Assembly (NCBI GenBank): GCA_963844325.1
Contig: CAWJNV010000002.1
Coordinates: 6,882,001-6,946,000, forward strand
Source: CADCTQ01 sp963844325
GTDB taxonomy: Bacteria > Bacteroidota > Bacteroidia > Cytophagales > 172606-1
Reading direction: 5' to 3'
DNA: 64,000 nt
In this document: piece after piece, positions 1-11,716 of the stretch
Position numbering within the stretch: the first letter of the stretch is position 1
Layout of the letters: every line of letters starts with the position of its first letter
Notes under the pieces: model-generated
Database searches by the model: none
Told to the model about the DNA's origin: nothing
Seen by the model: only the letters and a program-made list of their open reading frames with translations
Made by a program: the position numbers and the translations under genes

Positions 1-604
1 CCAGGTGCCGGGCGCCGAGCAGGCCCTGTTCCTCGCCCTGCACGGCCACGAAGACCACCGAGCACGGAAATTCCCGTTTCGCCATGATCCGGGCCATTTC
101 CATGACGATAGCCACCCCGGAGGCGTCGTCATTGGCGCCGGGGGCCTTGCCGGTGCTGTCCATGATGTCGGTATTGCGCGAATCGAGGTGGCCGCTCACC
201 ACCAGTACCCGGTCGTCGTTGGGGTCGGTGCCCTTGAGGGTCGCCATCACGTTTTTCATTTCCACGCGGCGGTTGATGCGTTTGCCGTCCGGCTCCAGCA
301 CGTAGGCGTCCTGCGTGACGGTGAGGCGGCCTCCCGAAGCGGCGGCGTATTTCTTAAATTCCCCCTCCACCCAGTTGCGGGCCGCGCCGATGCCTTTTTT
401 GTCGCCCTTGGTCGTGCTCAGCGAGTGGCGGGTTTCGAAGGCCGACAGCCGGCGGACAATGGCCTCCAGGTTTTGCGCCGACACCTCGCCCACCATCTGC
501 GCAATGGCCGGGTCCGGGGTAGTGGTAATGCTTTGGGCCGACAGGAGGCCGCTGGTAGATAAGAGCAGGAAGAAGCAGGAGCGGGTGAGTAGTCGTTTGA
601 GCAT
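1..604 (-). CDS. M28-family metallopeptidase, N-terminal 201 residues (runs off the window edge)
   Basis: This is a secreted zinc aminopeptidase of the M28 family, cut by the left edge of the window. Residues 1-23 form a signal peptide with a hydrophobic core ending at LLSAQS, so the enzyme should be periplasmic or extracellular. The metal-binding signatures of the family are visible in order: VVSGHLDS (His139 and Asp141), GANDDASGV (Asp159/160, bridging) and GEEQGL (Glu191 general base, Glu192 ligand). The remaining ligands would lie beyond the edge. The start is the ATG whose first base is at 604, directly before the signal peptide. It is divergent from the kinase/pyrophosphorylase gene, and an inverted repeat begins 17 nt upstream of its start codon. 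Family assignment is firm; the substrate is unknown. Confidence 0.9.
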   Translation of the reverse strand, partial: MLKRLLTRSCFFLLLSTSGLLSAQSITTTPDPAIAQMVGEVSAQNLEAIVRRLSAFETRHSLSTTKGDKKGIGAARNWVEGEFKKYAAASGGRLTVTQDAYVLEPDGKRINRRVEMKNVMATLKGTDPNDDRVLVVSGHLDSRNTDIMDSTGKAPGANDDASGVAIVMEMARIMAKREFPCSVVFVAVQGEEQGLLGARHL

Positions 605-620
605 GAGAAAGGGGGTAAAA

Positions 621-738
621 GAAGTGAGGAGTGAGAAGCGAGGAGCGAGAAGACGGTATACGCACTTTGCCGTGATCACCGGACGAGTCAGTGCCCCTCC
701 TTCCCGCTTCTCACTCCTCGCTTCTCACTCCTCACTTC
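621..738. repeat. Inverted repeat with heptameric arms (AGTGAGG family)
   Basis: The left arm (621-652) and right arm (707-738) match at 31 of 32 positions when one is reverse-complemented. They are separated by 54 nt. Each arm is a run of degenerate 7-nt words (AGTGAGG, AGTGAGA, AGCGAGG, AGCGAGA). The element lies between two divergent genes, so any hairpin would form in the 5' leader of one or both. See the overview finding on heptameric elements. Confidence 0.85.
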
Positions 739-873
739 TACCCCGTCAAATTGCCCAGAATTCCCCAAAATAGAAAACCCCGTCCGACTTCCGGGCCCGG
801 CATTGGTAACTTTCCCGATCATCCCTAATTTCGTAGCCGGCCCGTACCCTTGCCGCCCACCAACGCCCAACCG

Positions 874-4213
<3,340 letters not shown>

Positions 4214-4250
4214 TTTAAAGGTAAGTTTGTGTCATCCAACAGCAGCGGTC

Positions 4251-5630
4251 ATGATCACCAGGATTGAGATAGACGGTTTTAAGACCTTCAGAAAATTCGA
4301 AATGGAATTTTCTCCCTTGACCGTTATCGCCGGTACAAATGCCTCGGGTAAAAGCAATTTATTTGATGCTTTACATCTACTTTCAAGGCTGGCAGAAACA
4401 GATTTAAAAACAGCTTTTAGTGAGCAGCGTGGCGAAGCACTTGAACTCTTTACCCAGTATAGCGGCGATACTTACGCTACAGAGATGGAGTTTGCCGTAG
4501 AAATGCTGATAGATAAAGAAGTACGGGACAAGTTTGGAGGGCAAGCAAAATTAAAATATACCCGTCTGCGATACGAGTTAAAAATATCCAGGAATAAGAA
4601 TGAAAGAGGACTAGAAGATTTGTTTGTAGTTAAAGAGAACTTAAACGCCTTACGACATAATGAAGACGTATGGGTCGCCTCTTTCATTCCTAAAGGCACC
4701 CTTGAGTATTGGCGGCCCAAGGTTGGAACCGGGAAGCGAGGAATTCCATATATATCAACGACCGAAGGTGGTATAATTGATGTACATCGAGATGGCATTA
4801 CCGGGGCTAAACGCGAATTCGCACGCAATAAAATCACTCAGACGGTTTTAAGCAGCTTCTACTCAGTTGAATTCCCGCATGCATTGGCTGCAAAGGAAGA
4901 GATTCGGAACTGGCGTTTTTTGCAACTCAGTCCGGAAGAGCTTCGGAAGCCCAGCTCTTATCTGGCAAAAGACATAATCACTTCAACCGGAGAAAATTTG
5001 GCAGCGGCACTTCACAGAATAAAGACACAGGATGAATATGCTATAAAAGATATATCTCGCAAGTTAAACTCCCTGTCGCCTGACTTGACTGATTTAGATG
5101 TAATTGACGATCAAGTAGGAAAACAATTTATTATCAAGGTTCGCAGCCAGGATGGCCGGGAATTTACCTCGCGCGTTCTATCGGAAGGGACGCTACGCTT
5201 GCTTACGCTATGTGTTTTCGAATATGACGACGCATTCCAAGGAATACTTTGCTTTGAGGAGCCTGAGAATGGAATTCATCCGGCACGCTTAAAAATAACT
5301 GCTGAACTACTGAAAGATTTAGCAGTTACTTTTGAAGATGTTGACTCACTACTGCGTCAAGTAATCGTGAATACCCACTCCCCAGTTCTGGTTGGAGAAA
5401 TACTTTCCTTAAAAGCAGATCGAGTAGCTACCGTTTGGTTTTCGGACCTGCTGACCCACATATCCAACAAAAAAGCAGTTAGGATTACCAGAATGCTACC
5501 AGTAGTACGCAGAGAACGGCAACTCTCATTAGAACTTACAGAAAACGAGAAGAAGCTCACGCTGTCGAAAGTAAACGAATACTTGTCCAGAGACTTTGAG
5601 CCGATTCATAATGAGTTTATCAGTCAGTGA
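4251..5630 (+). CDS. AAA-family (SMC/ABC-like) ATPase of a probable defence pair
   Basis: This 459-residue ATPase is of the AAA_21/OLD-like type. The Walker A motif GTNASGKS is at residues 28-35, right after the typical start MITRIEIDGFKTF. Near the C-terminus are a signature-like SEGTLRLLTL, the Walker B region GILCFEEPENGIHP and the H-loop VIVNTHSPVL, in normal order. The next gene overlaps by 4 nt (GTGA), so the two are translationally coupled. Base composition is visibly more AT-rich than the flanking genes, and codon use differs, which suggests horizontal transfer. ATPases of this type paired with a TOPRIM-like protein are known in OLD, PARIS and related antiphage systems; I infer a similar role. 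I chose ATG 4251 over an upstream in-frame start that would lie in the tail of the previous gene. Confidence 0.88.
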   Translation: MITRIEIDGFKTFRKFEMEFSPLTVIAGTNASGKSNLFDALHLLSRLAETDLKTAFSEQRGEALELFTQYSGDTYATEMEFAVEMLIDKEVRDKFGGQAKLKYTRLRYELKISRNKNERGLEDLFVVKENLNALRHNEDVWVASFIPKGTLEYWRPKVGTGKRGIPYISTTEGGIIDVHRDGITGAKREFARNKITQTVLSSFYSVEFPHALAAKEEIRNWRFLQLSPEELRKPSSYLAKDIITSTGENLAAALHRIKTQDEYAIKDISRKLNSLSPDLTDLDVIDDQVGKQFIIKVRSQDGREFTSRVLSEGTLRLLTLCVFEYDDAFQGILCFEEPENGIHPARLKITAELLKDLAVTFEDVDSLLRQVIVNTHSPVLVGEILSLKADRVATVWFSDLLTHISNKKAVRITRMLPVVRRERQLSLELTENEKKLTLSKVNEYLSRDFEPIHNEFISQ

Positions 5631-6286
5631 ACATCTTAATCATCGGCTTTACTACTGAGGGCAGCACTGATGTCCGCTTCCTGGAAAGTATCATCAGACG
5701 TACTTTCGAAGCCGTCGCTTGTGAATGTGAGGCAGACATAGAAATTTACGACGTTCAACATCTTCCTGTTGAGGGGAGCACTTTTACCGACGAAGTATTA
5801 CGGGCTGCCCGAGCGGCTGAGAACAGCGGTGTAATGGTGCTTTGCGTACACGCTGATGCAGATGATGATACTGACGCAAACGTTGTGCTCACCAAAATAA
5901 AGCCGGCATTTACCCTTGTAGAGCAGCACAGAGAGGAAGTATGCAAAAATCTGGTTGCCATTGTTCCTGTGCAAATGACCGAAGCATGGATGCTTGCCGA
6001 TAAGGAGTTACTGAGACAAGAAGTAGGCACTAATAAAACTTATCAGGAATTAGATCTTGCCAGGAGGCCGGAAACTATTGCTGATCCAAAAGAAGCGATT
6101 AAAAATGCGCTGAGAGTAGCCCAAGAAGATGCGCCACGCCGCAGACGTAACCGTATAACGATCTCTGACTTATATCAACGTATGGGTCAGAAGCTAAGTC
6201 TGGATAAACTAGCTTTACTGCCTTCCTACGCCAGATTCAGAGATGCAGTTCGGGAGGCTTTCGTGAAACTCAACTACTTACACTAA
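5627..6286 (+). CDS. DUF4276-like (TOPRIM-fold) protein, partner of the AAA ATPase
   Basis: This 219-residue protein starts at GTG 5627, overlapping the stop of the ATPase gene. The N-terminus IIGFTTEGSTDVRFLESI resembles the DUF4276 opening, where the Glu of TEGxTD is a TOPRIM acidic residue. A second acidic cluster, LCVHADADDD (residues 72-81), fits the DxD of the same fold. This makes it a probable nuclease or nucleotide-acting effector controlled by the ATPase. The region following MTEAWMLADKELL is also typical of DUF4276. It is as AT-rich as its partner. Nothing else in the window belongs to the cassette. The family call rests on motif recognition, and the defence role is an inference from gene pairing. 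Confidence 0.75.
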   Translation: MNILIIGFTTEGSTDVRFLESIIRRTFEAVACECEADIEIYDVQHLPVEGSTFTDEVLRAARAAENSGVMVLCVHADADDDTDANVVLTKIKPAFTLVEQHREEVCKNLVAIVPVQMTEAWMLADKELLRQEVGTNKTYQELDLARRPETIADPKEAIKNALRVAQEDAPRRRRNRITISDLYQRMGQKLSLDKLALLPSYARFRDAVREAFVKLNYLH

Positions 6287-6583
6287 GCCGCCACGCGCAA
6301 TTCCTGGAAAAAACCCTTTCCTAAACCGAAAAAAACCCCGAAAAAAGATTCAGAAAGTACCGAAACATCCGTACTTTGGGCGAACCGCACCCCCTTTTTT
6401 TCTTTTCGTCGGCGGGTTCACCGGAAACCGGGAGTTTGCGCCTCTTTTCGCCCCAAAACGCCCCGTTTCTCCCAATGCCAGTACCCCCTGCTCCAACCGG
6501 GGCAGGCGCAGACGGTTCTTTTGCCCCTGCCGGGCGTTGCCGGTCGCCGGCCGCCCCGATGGTCCACCCTAACTTTTCTTTGC
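6287..6583. other. Intergenic region with a 7-bp dyad
   Basis: About 300 nt separate the DUF4276 gene from the NTF2-like gene. I see no convincing gene. A dyad AAAGTAC (6354-6360), 10 nt, GTACTTT (6371-6377) overlaps a TACTTTG similar to the -7-like element at the two operators near 35.5 and 36.5 kb. It could be part of the promoter of the NTF2-P450 pair, but it is over 200 nt from the start codon. Confidence 0.3.
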
Positions 6584-7063
6584 ATGCACCCCAACGAACA
6601 GCTCCTGCAACGGTTTTACCGGGCCTTCAACAACAAAGATTACGGCACCATGAACGCCTGCTACCACGCCGAGGCCGAGTTCTACGACCCCGTGTTCAAC
6701 GACCTAAAGGGCGGCAGGATCCGGGCCATGTGGCACATGCTCTGCAAGTCGGCCACCGACCTGCGGGTGGATTGCACGGGGGTAACCGCCGACGCCCAGC
6801 GGGGGCAGTCGTCGTGGGAAGCCATCTACACGTTTTCGGCCACCGGCCGCAAGGTGCACAACCGCGTCGCCTCGGAGTTTACCTTCCGCGACGGACTCAT
6901 TTACACGCAGAAAGACCGCTTCGACCTGCACAAGTGGGCCGGCATGGCGATGGGCCCCACGGGCACCCTGCTGGGCTGGCTCCCGTCGGTGAAGCGCACC
7001 ATCCGCAGCAAGGCCGGCCGCAACCTGGCTCTTTTCATTCAGAACAACCCGCAGTACCAATAG
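6584..7063 (+). CDS. NTF2-like (SnoaL-type) small protein
   Basis: The 159-residue product has the composition and order of a nuclear-transport-factor-2/SnoaL-like fold. It opens with NEQLLQRFYRAFNNKDYGTM and YHAEAEFYDPVFNDLKG, then a short helix and beta strands ending in FTFRDGLIYTQKDRFD. Such proteins are cone-shaped cytosolic proteins acting as isomerases, hydrolases or binding proteins, and the sequence does not tell which. I start at ATG 6584. The longer reading upstream is a low-complexity proline/arginine stretch with no family resemblance. The P450 gene follows 26 nt later on the same strand, so the two are probably one transcription unit and may act on the same metabolite. Confidence 0.82.
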   Translation: MHPNEQLLQRFYRAFNNKDYGTMNACYHAEAEFYDPVFNDLKGGRIRAMWHMLCKSATDLRVDCTGVTADAQRGQSSWEAIYTFSATGRKVHNRVASEFTFRDGLIYTQKDRFDLHKWAGMAMGPTGTLLGWLPSVKRTIRSKAGRNLALFIQNNPQYQ

Positions 7064-7089
7064 CAACCTTCCCCTTACCCACGCAACCC

Positions 7090-8301
7090 ATGTCGTTACG
7101 CTCCACCTTCGCCCGGGTAGCCGCCCGCCCCGACGTACAACGCACCTTCTGGGCCTTGCTCCGGTCATGGTCACCGGCCATCGTGATCGGCAAACGCGTA
7201 TTCGTGAGCCGCTACGCCGCCGTGCTGGACGTGCTCAGGCGGGACCGGGATTTTACCATTGTCGAGATCAACGGCAGCCGGATGCAGGACATGTACCTGT
7301 CGTTTTTCCTGGGCATGGACCGCGGCCCGGCGCACGACCGGGAACTGGCCCTGATGGAAGGAGTGGTAAAACGCGAAGACCTCGCCGTGATCCGCAGCCT
7401 GGTGCAGGCCAAAGCCGGGCAAATCATCGGGGCGGCCCGGGCCGACGGCCAGCTCGACATCGCTAACGACTACGGCCGGGCCGTTCCCCTGTCGCTGATT
7501 ACCGACTACTTCGGCATCCCGGTGCGCGACAAGATCCAGATGCGGTACTGGATGCGGACGCTGTTTCACCACCTCTTCCTGAACCTCAACGACGACCCCG
7601 TGGTGCGGGATAAAGCCAAGGTGTCGGCGGGGGAACTGAAAACGTACATGGAAAAGGTCATCGCCGAACGGCGGGGGGAACTGGAAAGCCGCCCGGGCGC
7701 CGACAACGTGCTCAACCGCCTCCTGCGCCTGCAACAGGAAGACAAATGGGTTTCCGACGACGTGATCCGGCGCAACCTGTGCGGGCTGATTGCCGGCTCG
7801 GTGGATACCACCAACAGGGTGCTGGTCAACGTGATGGAAGTGTTGCTGCAAAACAAGGCGTACCTGGAGGAAGCCCGGCGGCTGGCCGTGCAGAACGACA
7901 TCACCACGCTGGGCCGCTACATGCTCGAAGTGCTGCGGTTCAACCCGCACAACCCCATTGTGCTGCGCTACTGCAAGGCCGATTCGGCCATCCAGTACAA
8001 AGGCCGGTCCTACCGCGTGCCGGCCGGGTCCACGCTGTTCGTGGGCATCAACTCGGCCATGTTCGACAAGGCGTACTACCAGGCCCCGGAGGTGATCGAC
8101 ACCAACCGGCAGGTGGAGTACTTCCACTTCAGCCACGGGCTGCACGCCTGCTTCGGGCGGTACATCAACATGGTGCAGATTCCCGAACTGATGGCCGGCC
8201 TGCTGCGGCTCGACAACCTGCGGGCCGCCCCCGGCGAGGCCGGACAGATCGTTCCCGACGGCCCGTTCCCGAACGAGTTCAACGTACAGTTTGACCGCTG
8301 A
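7090..8301 (+). CDS. Cytochrome P450
   Basis: This 403-residue soluble P450 has all the family hallmarks. The I-helix is GLIAGSVDTTNR, the K-helix ExxR is in MLEVLRFNP (Glu280, Arg283), and the heme-binding loop is HFSHGLHACFGRY with the axial Cys354. The I-helix has S-V-D-T-T in place of the usual acid-threonine pair but keeps the Thr. There is no membrane anchor or fused reductase, so it would need partner redox proteins from elsewhere. The start ATG 7090 follows the NTF2-like gene by 26 nt; an in-frame upstream reading covers the other gene in another frame and is not coding. Its 3' end overlaps the convergent patatin gene by 23 nt. Confidence 0.93.
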   Translation: MSLRSTFARVAARPDVQRTFWALLRSWSPAIVIGKRVFVSRYAAVLDVLRRDRDFTIVEINGSRMQDMYLSFFLGMDRGPAHDRELALMEGVVKREDLAVIRSLVQAKAGQIIGAARADGQLDIANDYGRAVPLSLITDYFGIPVRDKIQMRYWMRTLFHHLFLNLNDDPVVRDKAKVSAGELKTYMEKVIAERRGELESRPGADNVLNRLLRLQQEDKWVSDDVIRRNLCGLIAGSVDTTNRVLVNVMEVLLQNKAYLEEARRLAVQNDITTLGRYMLEVLRFNPHNPIVLRYCKADSAIQYKGRSYRVPAGSTLFVGINSAMFDKAYYQAPEVIDTNRQVEYFHFSHGLHACFGRYINMVQIPELMAGLLRLDNLRAAPGEAGQIVPDGPFPNEFNVQFDR

Positions 8302-9280
8302 CCGCCTTGCGGAGCACGAAGTCCACGAGGCGCTGCATGCCCTTTTCGTTCCCCAACACGTCGGTGGTTACTTTGCCCATGATGTAGCGGAGCGTCTCGT
8401 CCCCCGAATCGGTGAAGTTGGCGTACTTCTTATTGTCAATGCCGATGGTCACGCGCAGGTAGTTGTCCCGGCCGAGCATTTCCTCGCATTCGTAGCTGAT
8501 GGTCTGGTTCACCCCCTGCATCATGACGTCGGAGATGGGGCCGGCCCAGCCCAGTTTGCCGAAATTTTTCACCTTGCTGCGGGCCGGCTCGCCGGTGTAT
8601 TCGCCCGTGCCCACCGACAGCACCGAGATTTCCGAAAGGTCGGCAATGCCGTAGTACTGCCGGTACCGGCTGACCTCGGTGAGGGCGCCCAGGGCGGGGT
8701 TGTTCATGAAAATGCCCCCGTCGATGCACAGCCGGTCTTTGCCCTTGAAGCGGAACCCGTACGGCGGCAGGTAGGTCGGCGCGGCCGAGGTCGCCCGGCA
8801 AATGTCGTACAGGCGGGCATTGCCGTCGGGTTCGGTAAAGGCCTGCCGGGTTTTGAACAGCAGCGCCTCGTTGTGGTTGAGGTCGAAGGCCGGGACGAAG
8901 ATCGGTTTGAGGCAGTTTTTAAGCGTAAGGTCGCCGGCCATCTGCGCCAGCACCGCGTCGATGCCCGCCGGCGCGAACTCAGGCTTGAACAAAGACGTGA
9001 TTTTGTTGACTTGCCGCCCGGCCCAGCTTTTGGGCGGAAACAGCTCCTTGCCCCGCTCGGTGTACACCCGCGCCACTTCTTCCAGGGTGGACCGGGGCGT
9101 TTTGTTATTGTCGGTGGCCGCTACGCCGCAGGTGACAAAGGCGCCGGCCGAAGTACCAGCCACCAGGTCGAAGAGTTCGAAGATCCGCGCCCCCGTCCTT
9201 TTTTCGATCTCCTGCAGGATCATTACGGCAACGATGCCCCGGAGCCCGCCCCCGTCAATGCTCAGTATTCTAAAAGCCAT
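8279..9280 (-). CDS. Patatin-like phospholipase
   Basis: The 333-residue protein is a patatin-family lipid acyl hydrolase with a Ser-Asp catalytic dyad. The oxyanion motif SIDGGGLRG lies at residues 7-15, the nucleophile elbow GTSAG at 42-46 (Ser44), and the dyad Asp is in LCIDGGIFMNNPA, followed by the usual NNP. It begins directly with the domain and lacks a signal peptide, so it is probably cytosolic or loosely membrane-associated. It is convergent with the P450 gene and overlaps its end by 23 nt. Patatins of this compact CapV-like type occur both as housekeeping lipases and as effectors of CBASS defence; no nucleotide cyclase is nearby, so I do not claim a defence role. Confidence 0.93.
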   Translation of the reverse strand: MAFRILSIDGGGLRGIVAVMILQEIEKRTGARIFELFDLVAGTSAGAFVTCGVAATDNNKTPRSTLEEVARVYTERGKELFPPKSWAGRQVNKITSLFKPEFAPAGIDAVLAQMAGDLTLKNCLKPIFVPAFDLNHNEALLFKTRQAFTEPDGNARLYDICRATSAAPTYLPPYGFRFKGKDRLCIDGGIFMNNPALGALTEVSRYRQYYGIADLSEISVLSVGTGEYTGEPARSKVKNFGKLGWAGPISDVMMQGVNQTISYECEEMLGRDNYLRVTIGIDNKKYANFTDSGDETLRYIMGKVTTDVLGNEKGMQRLVDFVLRKAVSGQTVR

Positions 9281-9466
9281 GGGAAATGCGTTTTAATGGT
9301 GGATCGGCCCCGTCAAATTCGGTTTTATTTCCCTCCGCTTCAATACCTAATACCGGGTATTTATGGGCTCCTTGGCCCGGCAAAAGCCGCTTTTGGGGTG
9401 CGACGACCGTTGGCCGGGCTTCGCATTAACGACGGCTTGACAATGCCCGATCGCTTTATTAACCCG

Positions 9467-10165
9467 TTACTCCTGATCGTCCGGATTGAAAGTGAACTGC
9501 GTCCTGTAAATAGACCCCGCAAACGGGTGCGAGGTATAATCCAGGTACCTTATTCTTAACCTGGTTTTAAAACTGCCTTTTAGCATGGGTACCGACACGA
9601 CAGCTAACTCACCGGGAGGAAGCAGTAATATGTTGTACCCATTGTCATCCATGTACCTGTATTCAGATTCGACGGGCTTCCATACCCCTGCATCCAGTGC
9701 TTCCAGAAAAATGGGCATCATCGCCCCGTTGGCAATCTGAAGGGTATCCGGCGAAGTATTAAATATAAAGAGGGGAAAGCCCCTGGTTATCTTGTTCCGG
9801 TGCAAGTCGTAGTGATGCAGGGAGAGCGTAGTATCAACCCGGATTGTACAATGGGCGGAATCGATGTAACGGTATTTCTTTCCTTCCCGCCAGTCGGCAA
9901 GGTAACTGGCACATCTTTGCCAAAATTCATGTCTTTCGGGTTGCCACACCCGGATCGTATCCGAGTATTTGCCGATGTACCGGGGGTTGTAATGACTGAA
10001 TTTCAACGATTTCCTTTCCCTCATTTCGCTACTGACCACCGGGTCCACCACAACGGGCAGTTGGGTCCCGAATGCGTCCCGGTTAATTTTCTTTTCCGGG
10101 GCACAAGCAAAAAACAGCGCACCGGCGAAAGCAATCAGGGTACCCGTTCTCGTCCGGCTTTTCAT
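9467..10165 (-). CDS. Hypothetical lipoprotein
   Basis: I do not recognise a family in this 232-residue protein. It has a short basic N-terminus and a lipobox-like ALFFACAPE with the Cys near residue 21, so it is probably a lipoprotein. The body is mixed beta with many aromatic residues (SHYNPRYIGKYSD, SEYRYMDDNGYNILLLPPGE), suggesting a beta-sandwich carried on the cell envelope. It lies 33 nt downstream of the lytic transglycosylase stop on the same strand, so the two may be co-transcribed. About 185 nt with no evident gene separate it from the patatin gene downstream. Confidence 0.75.
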   Translation of the reverse strand: MKSRTRTGTLIAFAGALFFACAPEKKINRDAFGTQLPVVVDPVVSSEMRERKSLKFSHYNPRYIGKYSDTIRVWQPERHEFWQRCASYLADWREGKKYRYIDSAHCTIRVDTTLSLHHYDLHRNKITRGFPLFIFNTSPDTLQIANGAMMPIFLEALDAGVWKPVESEYRYMDDNGYNILLLPPGELAVVSVPMLKGSFKTRLRIRYLDYTSHPFAGSIYRTQFTFNPDDQE

Positions 10166-10198
10166 GGCAACAACTACGAATGGGGCAGCAGCTTTCCC

Positions 10199-11116
10199 TC
10201 ATTTCCCCTCCGTCGCCGGCACCTGGAAATAGTACGTTTTCCCGGCCGGCACCTCGAAGCGGTACGTGTAGTCGTCCTTGGAGTCGAACTTGATCCAGGG
10301 GTTGTACATCTTCAGCGTCTTGTAGGTAATGTTGTGATTGCGGGCAAACTGGGCGATGTTTTCGATGGTGCTGGTTACGGCCACCGGCTTGCTCTTGAGG
10401 GCCGGGTACAAGTCTTTCGGCTGGAGGTAAAATCCGTACTTTTCCGGGTTTTCGATGATCAGCTTCATGGCCAGGATGCGCGGCACGTAGCGGGCCGTTT
10501 CGGAAGTGAGGTACAGGTCGTAGTACGTATCCACGTTCTGGTAATTCTTCACCCGCTTCAGCGTGGGCTTGCCCAGGTTGTAGGCCGCCGCTGCCAGCGT
10601 CCAGTTGCTGAACTCACCGTAATTCTCCTTGAGGTGTTTGCAGGCCGCCTGCGTCGACAGCACCGGGTCGCGGCGCTGGTCCACGTACCTGGATATTTCC
10701 AGGCGCAGGGCTTTGGCAACCGGGTCGGTGAACTGCCAGAAGCCGTGGGCCTTGCCCGAATCCGCGTACGGTTCCAGTTCACTTTCGATCACGGCCAGGT
10801 AGAAAAAGTCGGCCGGCACGCCTTCCTGCGCCAGGATGGGGTCGAACTGGCCGCGCCACCGGGCGGCCCGCTTGAGGATCAGCAGCGTGGTGGAGTGCCG
10901 GTAGCAGGCAATGATGAGTTCCCGTTCCAGCCGTTCCCGCACCTCCGGGTCGTCGAGCGGCACCCGTTCACCGGCAAACGTGAGGGCGTCGGGCAGGGCC
11001 ACCGGCGCAATCTTCTGGGCCAGGGCCGGCGTCTGGGCCTGGGCCGGTTGCGCCTCGCTGAGGCGCGTACAGGAAATGAAAAGAACCAGGGCGAGCAGGA
11101 AGGGCAGACACTTCAT
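10199..11116 (-). CDS. Lytic transglycosylase (SLT domain, MltD-like)
   Basis: This 305-residue envelope enzyme cleaves peptidoglycan glycan strands. It has a signal sequence with a lipobox (LFISC, Cys16). The goose-lysozyme-like SLT domain shows the catalytic Glu in LAVIESELEP, then GFWQF and the AYNLG motif. The C-terminal 60 residues (TIENIAQFARNHNITYKTLKMYNPWI) look like a single degenerate LysM-like wall-binding module. It is read toward the hypothetical lipoprotein gene on the same strand. The start codon ATG is at 11116 and fits the signal peptide exactly. Confidence 0.9.
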   Translation of the reverse strand: MKCLPFLLALVLFISCTRLSEAQPAQAQTPALAQKIAPVALPDALTFAGERVPLDDPEVRERLERELIIACYRHSTTLLILKRAARWRGQFDPILAQEGVPADFFYLAVIESELEPYADSGKAHGFWQFTDPVAKALRLEISRYVDQRRDPVLSTQAACKHLKENYGEFSNWTLAAAAYNLGKPTLKRVKNYQNVDTYYDLYLTSETARYVPRILAMKLIIENPEKYGFYLQPKDLYPALKSKPVAVTSTIENIAQFARNHNITYKTLKMYNPWIKFDSKDDYTYRFEVPAGKTYYFQVPATEGK

Positions 11117-11716
11117 ACAAACGGGAAGCTAGGGGAGTAACGCGAAAGATTAGAAACCAGAACGCACAAGTTTACTTAAAATGTGGTGGCTCGTACAAGT
11201 GACCCGTCTTCCCGGGAAGTACTTTCAGGGGTGAATCATTCCCAAATGGTAACTCGTCCCGTTGCCGCCCGGCGGGGCACCGGGGCAGCGGCCCCGGGAA
11301 AATGCGCCGTTTGCGGGCCGAAAGGCCCATTTCCTGCCCCGCCCGCGGCACTTACCTCGCCACACGCCGGCTCCTCCGTTTACCCGTCCGCTACCCGTCG
11401 GGATGCGTACAGTGTGCCGAATTGCCGCAAAAAAAGCCTTTCCGTGCCGCCCGGCCCGTCGCGCGTCATCCGGGTGCTTCGCGGCCGGCGGGTGGATTGG
11501 CGGGTAATCTTACACGCAACCGGTCCGGGCGGAAAAAGCCGTCCGGGCCGGCCCCGCCCCCTGCACCAGCCGCCCGCAGCCAACGCCCCGGGGGTTCCTG
11601 CCGGGCGAACCCGCCGCGGGTGGAGGAATTCCCCCTTTCGTCCGCATTGTGGTTCGCAGCGTGGCATTATTTTAATTACTTGTGGAACAAACCATTGCAA
11701 AACCACAAAACTCCTT
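11117..11716. other. 600-nt divergent intergenic region
   Basis: This GC-rich stretch lies between the divergent transglycosylase and DUF418 genes and holds no gene I can support. A frame reading through it toward the DUF418 gene is Pro/Arg-rich and has no family likeness. A 16-nt word GTAATCTTACACGCAA (11504-11519) recurs with one difference at 13558-13573, upstream of the type IX secreted protein gene, and may be a regulatory site. Confidence 0.4.

Noticed and set aside
6376..7089. Long N-terminal extension of the P450 frame back to 6376
   Set aside because: It overlaps the NTF2-like gene in another frame, is Pro/Arg-rich and precedes a good ATG at 7090.
8279..9280. CBASS effector patatin
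   Set aside because: No CD-NTase or other CBASS gene is adjacent.
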